60,526 nt of DNA from NCBI GenBank assembly GCA_039028935.1, contig JBCCHD010000022.1:1-60526 (forward strand), written 5' to 3'. This DNA is from Pseudomonadota bacterium (GTDB taxonomy: Bacteria > Pseudomonadota > Gammaproteobacteria > Steroidobacterales > SZUA-146). The number at the start of each line of letters is the position of its first letter. The first letter of the stretch is position 1. A program made the position numbers and the translations under genes. The notes under the pieces were generated by a model, which was not told where the DNA came from, searched no databases, and was given only the letters and a program-made list of their open reading frames with translations. Shown here one piece after another: positions 23,633 to 31,102 of the stretch.

Positions 23633-26272
23633 ATGCAAAAATATTCTTTAAACAAATTTAATTCGGTTCGTTCTGTTGCACTTGTAACGCTTGTAGTGGT
23701 GTTGCTTGTTGGCTGTGGCGGCGGAGAAACAGGTGGCAATATCGGTTTTGCGGATGGGCAGCAACCAGATCCGGTTGTCATAGATGTCCCCATCGCGTAC
23801 ATCAAGCGACCGGTGCCAACCGACGAAGACATGATGCTTACGTTCGATGACGTGCGTGAGCCGGTGACGTTTAATGGGGGTGCCGATTTGTTTGTGCGCG
23901 AGCGAGCGTCGCCTACCGCACTGGAATCAAACGTCACGTTCGAAGTGACGGGTGGGGAGGGCGACGTTCAAGACGTCAGCATCAATGCGGCAGGCACGCG
24001 CATTGTCTTTGCGCTGCGCTTGCCCTTGCTTGAAGACGTTGATGACGACGAACAACCTACCTGGAATATCTGGGAGTACAGCCTCGAAACACAGGAGCTG
24101 CGTCGAATTATTACGTCCGATATCAATGCCGAGGCGGGGCACGACATCGCGCCGGCCTATTTACCGGACGATCGCATCGTATTTTCATCTACACGCCAAC
24201 GACAGTCCAAGGCGATTTTGCTGGATGAAGGTAAGCCCCAATTCTCCGCGCTGGATGAGGACGAGAATGTTGAGGCCTTCGCGCTACACGTCATGAATGA
24301 TGATGGCACCGAGCTTCGTCAAATCACATTTAATCAAAGCCACGATTTGGATCCGATGGTGCGAAGCGACGGACGGATTGTCTTTAGTCGCTGGGCGGCC
24401 AAGTCGGGCAACAACTCGATCGGCTTGTATTCCACGCGTCCTGACGGCACCGATGAGCAGTTACTGTATGGTGCGAACAGCAGCAATACGGGCAGTGATG
24501 GTACGCCAGTGCACTTCTTGAAGTCAGAAGAAATGCCCGATGGGCGGATCGGTGTGATGATGCAGCCGTTCGAAGCACCGCGACTTGGCGGACAGTTGAC
24601 GCTCATCGATACCGATATGTATGTCGAGAACACGCAGGCAATGGCCGCCAGCGCCGGCGCACCGGGTCCGGCGCAGGAAGCCGCGACGGTCAATGACGTT
24701 CGCACCGACGAGGCGTTGTCGCCGGGTGGCCGCTACAGCGATTTCTTTCCTTTGTGGGATGGCTCAGACCGAGTGTTTGTCAGTTGGAGTCAGTGCCGGC
24801 TGGTGGTTGAGGAACAGATCGTGGCCTGCACAGAGGAATTGTTGGCCGAGCCTGGCGCAACCGAAGCAGATCCACTCTACGGTTTGTGGGTATACGACCG
24901 AACGGACGACACCCAACTACCGGTTGTGCCGCCGGAAGAGGGAGTGATGGTGACCGAAATGGTGGCCGCGCAGCCACGCCCCCTACCGGCCATCCTGTTT
25001 GATCAGGTGGCGGGCGTGGATCTCGACGTTCAACTGGTTGAGGAAAACGTCGGCATACTCAATATAAAGAGCGTATACGATGTAGAAGGTGCCGATAGCA
25101 CGAATCCAGGCATTACAGCCCTTGCCGATCCGGCGCAATTTACAGCGGATGAACGCCCCATTCGGTTTGTGCGGGTGGTCAAGGCGGTGTCGCTGCCGGA
25201 TGACGATTTAGTGGATCTCAATGGCTCCGCGTTTGGACGCGCCCGAGGACTTGGCATGCGTGAAATTGTCGCCTATGCACCGGTTGAGCCCGACGGATCG
25301 GTGCAGCTTAAGGTGCCGGCCAACACAGCCCTTGAGGTCAACCTGTTGGATGGCAATGGCCAGCGTGTGCGGCCGCGGCACGGCGCGTGGATTTCTGTTC
25401 GACCGGGCGAGGTCAAAACCTGTAATGGCTGCCATGACGGTACAAGCGGCCGGTCCCACGGTCGCAGTGGTGCGTACAATCTTGTCAACATCGGGGCGCA
25501 AACCACCAGCCTGCCGTTTCCAAATACAAACCCGGCGCTGTTTGCCGAATTCGGTGAGACTATGGCAGAAACCCGTGCTCGCATTAGCTGTGCGACAGGC
25601 TGCGAATCAATAACACCGTCGGTTGACATCAAATTCGAAGACGTTTGGACCGATGAGGTCGCGGCGGGCAGGGCGGCAGACGCTGCGTTCGAGTGGACGT
25701 ATTCGGACCTGACGACACCGCAACCTGTGTCGAATGGCTGTGTGTCCGAGTGGAGCGCACTGTGCCGCACAGTGATTCACTACGAAGAGCACATCCACCC
25801 ATTGTGGAGCGCCCCGCGTGTTGAATTGGATGTCGACATGGTGACTGTGCTCAGTGATAACACCTGCACCACCTGCCACACCCCTAACGACGCCATGGGA
25901 GCGATTCAGGTGCCGGCGGGACAGCTCGATCTCACCGACGGACCTTCTCCCGATAATGCCGACCAGTTCAAGGCATATCGCGAATTATTGTTTAACGATA
26001 ACGAGCAGGAAGTCGAGATGGACGCTCTGCAGGACCGATTGGTGGAGATCGGTATAGACCCGGACACGATGGAACCCATTTTGGTAACGGTCACCGTAGC
26101 ACCCTCTGTAATCGCCGGCGGCGCTCGCGTCTCGTCTAACTTTTTCTCACGTTTCGCCGAGGGCGGTAGCCATGCTGGCTATCTGAACACGGCGGAGCTC
26201 AAATTGATGTCTGAGTGGATCGATATTGGTGCCCAGTATTACAACAATCCGTTCGAGGTTCCCCCAAATTAG
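23633..26272 (+). CDS. Lipoprotein with PD40/TolB-like repeats and CxxCH haem motifs (HzsA-like)
   Basis: The product is about 879 residues from the ATG at 23633, which gives a compact lipoprotein signal ending LLVGCGGG; an ATG at 23603 adds ten residues. Residues ~90-420 hold propeller-type PD40/TolB repeats (VSINAAGTRIVFALR, APAYLPDDRIVFSSTR, DPMVRSDGRIVFSRW). The C-terminal half has haem motifs CNGCH and CTTCH and further His/Cys-rich stretches (CVSEWSALCRTVIHYEEHIHPLW). The combination recalls proteins annotated as hydrazine-synthase-alpha-related; that name reflects architecture, not activity. It opens the plus operon, divergent from the DUF1501 operon, and is probably an outer-membrane electron carrier or oxidoreductase. 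Confidence 0.7.
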   Translation: MQKYSLNKFNSVRSVALVTLVVVLLVGCGGGETGGNIGFADGQQPDPVVIDVPIAYIKRPVPTDEDMMLTFDDVREPVTFNGGADLFVRERASPTALESNVTFEVTGGEGDVQDVSINAAGTRIVFALRLPLLEDVDDDEQPTWNIWEYSLETQELRRIITSDINAEAGHDIAPAYLPDDRIVFSSTRQRQSKAILLDEGKPQFSALDEDENVEAFALHVMNDDGTELRQITFNQSHDLDPMVRSDGRIVFSRWAAKSGNNSIGLYSTRPDGTDEQLLYGANSSNTGSDGTPVHFLKSEEMPDGRIGVMMQPFEAPRLGGQLTLIDTDMYVENTQAMAASAGAPGPAQEAATVNDVRTDEALSPGGRYSDFFPLWDGSDRVFVSWSQCRLVVEEQIVACTEELLAEPGATEADPLYGLWVYDRTDDTQLPVVPPEEGVMVTEMVAAQPRPLPAILFDQVAGVDLDVQLVEENVGILNIKSVYDVEGADSTNPGITALADPAQFTADERPIRFVRVVKAVSLPDDDLVDLNGSAFGRARGLGMREIVAYAPVEPDGSVQLKVPANTALEVNLLDGNGQRVRPRHGAWISVRPGEVKTCNGCHDGTSGRSHGRSGAYNLVNIGAQTTSLPFPNTNPALFAEFGETMAETRARISCATGCESITPSVDIKFEDVWTDEVAAGRAADAAFEWTYSDLTTPQPVSNGCVSEWSALCRTVIHYEEHIHPLWSAPRVELDVDMVTVLSDNTCTTCHTPNDAMGAIQVPAGQLDLTDGPSPDNADQFKAYRELLFNDNEQEVEMDALQDRLVEIGIDPDTMEPILVTVTVAPSVIAGGARVSSNFFSRFAEGGSHAGYLNTAELKLMSEWIDIGAQYYNNPFEVPPN

Positions 26273-26275
26273 GCT

Positions 26276-27010
26276 ATGAAACGCTTTGTATCGCTATTCT
26301 TCGCTGTGTTAATGCTGGCCACGCCCGTGCAGGCAAAGTCGGACGTGAAGCTCGTGGTCGAGGAACCCTTCATTGAAATGCGCACGGGCCCCGGACGTGG
26401 CTACCCTGTCTATCATGTGGTCGAGGCGGGCGAGAACATCACCGTTACCCGTCGACGCACAGAGTGGTTCGAGGTGATTGCTCCACGCGGTCAGAAAGGT
26501 TGGGTGCATCGTGACGAGCTTGAGCTCACGCTCGATCCGGAAGGGTTTGCCGTGCGAGTCGAGGATAGCTCATTTGGCACGTACTCGAATCGCCGCTTCG
26601 AGTTCGGCGTGCTGGATGGCGAATTTGGTGGTGCGGATGTCATTTCCGTCTATGGAGCCTATGCACTTACCCCAAATCTGTCGACCGAGCTATCGGTATC
26701 CCAGGGCATCGGAACCTTCGCGGACAATGTGTTCGCGACGGCGAACGTGACACACCAATTTTTCCCTGACAAACGCATTACACCGTTCTTTACGCTCGGT
26801 GGTGGCGTTTTGCGCACGTCGCCCAACGCCACGTTGGTCGAGGTCGAAGACCGCAATGATGAAATTGCCTTTGCAGGAATGGGCCTGAGACTGTACGCCA
26901 CGCGGCGTATGGTGCTGCGGGCGGAATATAAAACGTATGTGATTTTTACAAGTCGCGATGACAACCAGGAGATCGACGAATGGAAAGCCGGCTTTTCGTT
27001 CTTTTTCTAA
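26276..27010 (+). CDS. SH3-domain outer-membrane beta-barrel protein
   Basis: The product is 244 residues with a signal peptide (LFFAVLMLATPVQA). Residues ~23-85 are a bacterial SH3 domain (FIEMRTGPGRGYPVYHVVEAGENITV, WVHRDEL), likely to contact peptidoglycan. The rest is an eight-strand-like barrel (VISVYGAYALTPNLSTELS, ITPFFTLGGGV, LRAEYKTYVIF) ending FSFFF with a terminal Phe. It resembles the outer-membrane barrel family shared by myxobacteria and gammaproteobacteria. It lies 3 bp after the HzsA-like gene and overlaps the next gene by 31 bp, so translation is probably coupled. Confidence 0.75.
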   Translation: MKRFVSLFFAVLMLATPVQAKSDVKLVVEEPFIEMRTGPGRGYPVYHVVEAGENITVTRRRTEWFEVIAPRGQKGWVHRDELELTLDPEGFAVRVEDSSFGTYSNRRFEFGVLDGEFGGADVISVYGAYALTPNLSTELSVSQGIGTFADNVFATANVTHQFFPDKRITPFFTLGGGVLRTSPNATLVEVEDRNDEIAFAGMGLRLYATRRMVLRAEYKTYVIFTSRDDNQEIDEWKAGFSFFF

Positions 27011-27660
27011 GCAAGCTGCCGCTACTCGCCCTCGGCGGGTGTCTACTGTTGCTTGGTGGCTGCAGTGTTTTCCAGCAGTCGGCCGATGAGGCGGCTGAGG
27101 AATTGCCGCCCGTCATTGATCCGGAAGTGGAGCGACGCGACATCAAGGTGCCCAAAATCGACTCGGAGAACTTTGAGGTGGGCCTTTATGGCGGCCTCAT
27201 GAGTATTGAGGATTTTGGTTCAGATAGCGTGGTGGGAGCGCGCGTCGCGTTTCACGCGACCGAAGACTTCTTTTTGGAGGCGGTCTACGCGCAAACACAG
27301 GCTGGAAGGACCAGCTTTGAAGAATTAAGTGGCGCGGTTGAGCTGCTCACACCCGAGGAGCGCGACTACACCTACTACAACCTATCGTTGGGTTACAACG
27401 TGTTGCCTGGAGAGGCCTTCTTGGGGCAAAGCTGGGCGTTCAATACTGCGCTATATGCGATTGCGGGCGTTGGAAGCACCGAATTTGCCGGTGACGATCG
27501 GTTCACAATCAATGCGGGTTTTGGCTATCGAGTCATTCTCAATGACTTTCTGGCGCTGCACCTCGATGTGCGGGATCACCTCTTCGATATCGACTTGCTC
27601 GGCGAAGAAAAGACTACCCACAACATTGAATATCACTTTGGTTTTACGATCTTTTTTTGA
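26980..27660 (+). CDS. Outer-membrane beta-barrel lipoprotein, paralogous to its neighbour
   Basis: The product is 226 residues with AGGAG 8 bases before the ATG. A lipoprotein signal ends LLLLGGCSVF. A short acidic linker (DEAAEELPPVIDPEVE) leads to a barrel domain (FEVGLYGGLMSIEDFGS...YNLSLGYNVLPGEAFLG...TINAGFGYRVILNDFLALHLDVRDH) ending FGFTIFF. Strand pattern and ending are similar to the preceding SH3-barrel protein, suggesting two barrels in one outer-membrane complex. The 31-bp overlap with the upstream gene is unusually long. Confidence 0.72.
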   Translation: MESRLFVLFLSKLPLLALGGCLLLLGGCSVFQQSADEAAEELPPVIDPEVERRDIKVPKIDSENFEVGLYGGLMSIEDFGSDSVVGARVAFHATEDFFLEAVYAQTQAGRTSFEELSGAVELLTPEERDYTYYNLSLGYNVLPGEAFLGQSWAFNTALYAIAGVGSTEFAGDDRFTINAGFGYRVILNDFLALHLDVRDHLFDIDLLGEEKTTHNIEYHFGFTIFF

Positions 27661-27671
27661 GGAATATATCG

Positions 27672-28172
27672 ATGAAAAGGACTGCAATTATCGTTGCTGT
27701 GATGAGCCTGTTGATGGGCGTGAGCGCCTGGTCGGCGAAATCATCGCTCATGCAAAAGTCAGCACCCGACTTTACGCTCAAGAGTCTTGAGGGTCCAAAT
27801 GTGAAGCTCAGCGAGCTTCGGGGTGATGTCGTGCTGATCAACTTTTGGGCGTCTTGGTGCGGACCGTGTCGCCAAGAAATGCCACTGCTTGAGGAACTCA
27901 GCACGCAATACGCACCGATGGGCTTCACCATGCTGGGTGTCAACGTGGAAGAGGACAGCTCGGCCGCCAAAGCCATGCTCGACGAGCTTGGCGTGAGTTT
28001 CCCCATTTTGTTTGATAACGAAAATTCGGTGAGCGAAAGCTACGACGTGATCGCTATGCCGACCACGGTGGTCGTCGATCGTGACGGTAAGGTGCAGTAT
28101 GTGCACCACGGCTATAAACCGGGTGACGAAGGGAAATATCAAGACGCCATCCGACGAGCGATCCGCCAATGA
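27672..28172 (+). CDS. TlpA/ResA-like thiol-disulfide oxidoreductase
   Basis: The product is 166 residues from the ATG at 27672, preceded by GAGGAA. A signal peptide (IIVAVMSLLMGVSAWSA) exports it. The thioredoxin fold shows WASWCGPCRQEMP with Cys63 and Cys66 and the later cis-Pro in VIAMPTTVVVDRDG. This class reduces periplasmic disulfides, often to ready CxxCH apocytochromes for haem attachment. That fits the five CxxCH motifs encoded nearby. The stop overlaps the DUF4266 start (ATGA, 28169-28172). Confidence 0.88.
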   Translation: MKRTAIIVAVMSLLMGVSAWSAKSSLMQKSAPDFTLKSLEGPNVKLSELRGDVVLINFWASWCGPCRQEMPLLEELSTQYAPMGFTMLGVNVEEDSSAAKAMLDELGVSFPILFDNENSVSESYDVIAMPTTVVVDRDGKVQYVHHGYKPGDEGKYQDAIRRAIRQ

Positions 28173-28399
28173 GAACGGCCGCTCTGTTATTGGCAATGGC
28201 GGTGCTCGGTAGTTCGGGTTGTGCCTCGGTGGAGGTGGAGCCCTGGGTTAAGCCCTATGAACGGGCGAACTTAGCCGATCCCATTATGTCTTTTGATCGC
28301 GATCCACTCGCGGCCTCTTATCTGCAACACGTATTCGAATCGCGTGAAGGCGCCCGCGGTGCCGCTGGTGGTGCCCACGGTGGCTGTGGTTGTAACTAA
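28169..28399 (+). CDS. DUF4266 small lipoprotein
   Basis: The product is 76 residues. The lipoprotein signal ends LGSSGCASVE. The conserved DUF4266 core follows: PWVKPYERANLADPIMSFDRDPLAASYLQHVFESREG. The tail is Gly/Ala/His-rich and ends HGGCGCN; this Cys pair at the extreme C-terminus could bind metal or accept a thiol modification. Its role is unknown. It is translationally coupled to tlpA and followed by DUF3570 and apbE, a set that I recall as recurring together. Confidence 0.85.
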   Translation: MRTAALLLAMAVLGSSGCASVEVEPWVKPYERANLADPIMSFDRDPLAASYLQHVFESREGARGAAGGAHGGCGCN

Positions 28400-28417
28400 T
28401 TTAACAAGCGTGAACGC

Positions 28418-29554
28418 ATGAACGACTTACAATTTAAGCGGTGGCTTATTCTTTTTATGTGGGGCGTGATGGCATCGCCCTTCGCGGCGACCCTGCCTGA
28501 GGATCGCACCGATATTCTCTATCACGGTTATGAGGGTGGTGGTGCCGATATCGATGGCCCGGCGATCGTGGTCCGCAAGTCATTTGGCGATAAAGTGTCA
28601 CTGAGTGGCAAGTACTATGTGGACAGCGTCAGCAGCGCATCGGTCGATGTAGTGACCACGGCGAGTCCGTATACCGAAGAACGCACCGAAACCAGTTTCG
28701 GTGCAAGTTACCTGTATGACGCCACGCAATTTAGCCTCAACGTAACAAACAGTGATGAAAACGATTTTCAGGCGAGTTCGTACTTCTTTTCGATCAGTCA
28801 AGAAATGTTCGGCGCGCTCACGACGGTGTCGCTAGGCTATGGCCGCGGAGACGACACAGTGGGTCGCAACGGCGATGCCGATTTCACCGACGAGGTCGAT
28901 CGCCAGCACTATCAACTTGGCCTTACCCAAGTATTGACGAAAAATTGGATTGCGAGCCTCGACTATGAGGCCATCACAGACGAGGGGTATCTCAATAACC
29001 CGTATCGATCGGTCCGGTTCTTAGATGGTTCCGCGCGCGGATACGCGTATGAAAGTGAGATCTATCCGCGCACACGTACAAGCAACTCGGTGTCCCTGAA
29101 GTCGCGGTACTTCCTCAAGTATGGCGCAGCGCTGACGTTCGATTATCGTTTTTTCTCCGACACTTGGGATATACAAGGTCACACAGCTGGTATTGGCTAC
29201 GTGCATAAATTTGGCGATGACTGGACATTCGAAGTTGGCTATCGCTTCCATACGCAAACCCAAGCCGAGTTTTACAGTGATTTGTTTGAGCGACCCCAGG
29301 CACAGAATTTTCTTGCGCGCGACAAAGAGTTGAGTTCTTTTTCCGATCACATGGGCCGAGTGGGCGTTACCTATGCGTTTCCGAGCAAGATTCTCCCGTT
29401 TGTTGATCGGGGTACAGCCAATTTGTATTTCAACCGCTTCCGATTTGATTACGACAATTTTCGCGATCTCACCGTCGACGCTCCAGTCGGCGAAGAGCCA
29501 TTGTATGGCTTTGACGCGAACGTGATTCAGTTTTATTTGTCGTTCTGGTACTGA
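28418..29554 (+). CDS. DUF3570 outer-membrane protein
   Basis: The product is 378 residues with a signal peptide (LILFMWGVMASPFAA). The conserved start DILYHGYEGGGADIDGPAIVVRKSFG and VSLSGKYYVDSVSSASVDVVTTASPYTEER match DUF3570. Throughout, 8-12 residue amphipathic strands alternate (FSLNVTNSDEN, LTTVSLGYGRGDD, AALTFDYRFFSD, TFEVGYRFHTQ). The last residues, FYLSFWY, form an aromatic barrel end, so this is probably a 14-16-stranded porin-like barrel. It sits between DUF4266 and apbE, 18 and 14 bp away. Function is unknown. Confidence 0.85.
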   Translation: MNDLQFKRWLILFMWGVMASPFAATLPEDRTDILYHGYEGGGADIDGPAIVVRKSFGDKVSLSGKYYVDSVSSASVDVVTTASPYTEERTETSFGASYLYDATQFSLNVTNSDENDFQASSYFFSISQEMFGALTTVSLGYGRGDDTVGRNGDADFTDEVDRQHYQLGLTQVLTKNWIASLDYEAITDEGYLNNPYRSVRFLDGSARGYAYESEIYPRTRTSNSVSLKSRYFLKYGAALTFDYRFFSDTWDIQGHTAGIGYVHKFGDDWTFEVGYRFHTQTQAEFYSDLFERPQAQNFLARDKELSSFSDHMGRVGVTYAFPSKILPFVDRGTANLYFNRFRFDYDNFRDLTVDAPVGEEPLYGFDANVIQFYLSFWY

Positions 29555-29568
29555 CCCGGAGACCATCA

Positions 29569-30546
29569 ATGACCCGAATAATTATTGCTGCCGCGTTGAT
29601 GCTGTCTGTGTCGTGGCCTCTGTCTGTATCCGCCGAGTGGTATGGACGCACGGAGGGCATCATGGGCACCGAAATCAGCGTTCAGCTTTGGCATGAGAAC
29701 GAAGCGTATGCGATGGCGAGTATCGACCGGGTGATCGGCGAAATGCATCGCATCGATCATTTGATGAGCACCTATAAAGACCATAGCGAAATCTCACAGA
29801 TAAATGCCAACGCGCATGAGCAAGCGGTGGCGGTGAGCGACGAACTGTTCGAACTCATTAAGCAGGCGCTGGATTTAGGTCACGTAACGCGTGGCGCATT
29901 CGATATCACTTATGCAAGCGTTGGAAAGCATTACGATTTTCGCACCGGAGAAAAGCCCTCTGACGCACAAAAACAAACGGCGGTTGAGGTCGTTAATCTC
30001 GATAATGTGGTGTTGAACACATCCCAAAAAACGGTGCGGTTTCTGCGTGAAGGTGTGCGGATTGATTTGGGCGGAATAGCCAAGGGGCATGCCGTAGAAA
30101 GCGCGGTGACGTTGCTGCGCGAACGCGGTATTGAAAATGCCATTGTGACAGCGGGCGGAGACAGTCGCGTGTTAGGGGACCATCGCGGGCGCCCTTGGGC
30201 AGTTGGAATTCGCGATCCCAGGCAGCGCAACGGCATCGCGGCGCGTATGCCGGTGCAAGAGGAAGCGATTTCGACGTCTGGCGATTATGAGCGCTATTTT
30301 GAAGCGGATGGCGTTCGCTATCACCATATCATTGAGCCAACCTCTGGCGATTCTGCGCGGACCGTGCGCAGCGTCACCATCATAGGCCCGAATGCCATTA
30401 TGACCGACGCACTGTCGACAGGTGTATTCGTACTCGGCAAGCAGCGAGGACTGGCGCTAATCGACTCACTTGAAGAATTTGAAGCCATTGTTATTGACCA
30501 GCAAGGGGAGATGCATTTCTCCCGTGGTCTTGAGCCTGACGCGTAG
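29569..30546 (+). CDS. apbE: FAD:protein FMN transferase
   Basis: The product is 325 residues with a signal peptide (IIIAAALMLSVSWPLSVSA), so it acts in the periplasm. ApbE motifs are GIMGTEISVQ, DITYASVGKHYDF, DLGGIAKGHAVE, TAGGDSRVLGD and the metal/FAD-binding HHIIEPTSG, with DALSTGVFVLG near the end. It uses FAD to attach FMN to a Thr/Ser in a target motif (D-x-x-[ST]-G-A-[ST]-like). I saw no unambiguous FMN-acceptor motif in the neighbouring proteins, so its client is not identified here. A CCGGAG Shine-Dalgarno precedes the ATG. Confidence 0.93.
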   Translation: MTRIIIAAALMLSVSWPLSVSAEWYGRTEGIMGTEISVQLWHENEAYAMASIDRVIGEMHRIDHLMSTYKDHSEISQINANAHEQAVAVSDELFELIKQALDLGHVTRGAFDITYASVGKHYDFRTGEKPSDAQKQTAVEVVNLDNVVLNTSQKTVRFLREGVRIDLGGIAKGHAVESAVTLLRERGIENAIVTAGGDSRVLGDHRGRPWAVGIRDPRQRNGIAARMPVQEEAISTSGDYERYFEADGVRYHHIIEPTSGDSARTVRSVTIIGPNAIMTDALSTGVFVLGKQRGLALIDSLEEFEAIVIDQQGEMHFSRGLEPDA

Positions 30547-30566
30547 TTGTTGGGATGGGAAATCTT

Positions 30567-31094
30567 ATGAAAACGAAGAAACTGTCTGTATGCCTCACCG
30601 CAATAGGTTGTCTGGCGATGGTGGCCCACGCTGAAGAACGCACGTCGTTTACCAATCTCGACGGCGAAGTACAAAACCTCAAAAAAGAGCTGATGAGTCT
30701 GAATCGAGATTTATTTATCCTCGAAGAGGAGTTGTTGTTTCCAGCGAACACGCAGGTGTCGGTTTTTGTTTCGATGGATGTTGGCGAGTACTTTGCGCTG
30801 GATTCGGTTGAGCTAAAACTCAATGGAAAGAAGGTGTCTAGCTACCTGTATACGGAGCGCGAAGCAGAGGCGTTGCTTCGAGGCGGCGTGCAGCGGCTGT
30901 TTGTGGGCAACCTCAAAGCAGGCGACCATGAGCTAGTGGCGGTGTTTACCGGTATGGGTCCCAATAATCGCGAGTATCGTCGCGGCGCTACGCTCGAGTT
31001 TGAAAAAACGCTTAGCCCGAAATTTGTCGAACTTAAGATCGAAGATCAAACGCGCAACATGCAGCCCGAATTCGCCGTGCGAGAGTGGGATTAA
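30567..31094 (+). CDS. Exported protein of unknown function at the head of the motor cluster
   Basis: The product is 175 residues from the ATG at 30567; a second ATG four codons upstream is possible. A signal peptide (LSVCLTAIGCLAMVAHA) precedes a helical heptad segment (FTNLDGEVQNLKKELMSLNRDLFILEEELLF) that looks like a short coiled coil. A beta-rich domain follows (VSVFVSMDVGEYFALDSVELKLNGKKVSSYLY, GDHELVAVFTGMG). No named family is recognised. Tight linkage to the TPR and ExbBD genes suggests a periplasmic component of the same assembly. Confidence 0.65.
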   Translation: MKTKKLSVCLTAIGCLAMVAHAEERTSFTNLDGEVQNLKKELMSLNRDLFILEEELLFPANTQVSVFVSMDVGEYFALDSVELKLNGKKVSSYLYTEREAEALLRGGVQRLFVGNLKAGDHELVAVFTGMGPNNREYRRGATLEFEKTLSPKFVELKIEDQTRNMQPEFAVREWD

Positions 31095-31102
31095 GTCCTT
31101 TT

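Noticed and set aside
29569-30546. Nqr/Rnf-type flavoprotein system around apbE
   Set aside because: No NqrC/RnfG or FMN-binding-domain client is encoded nearby.
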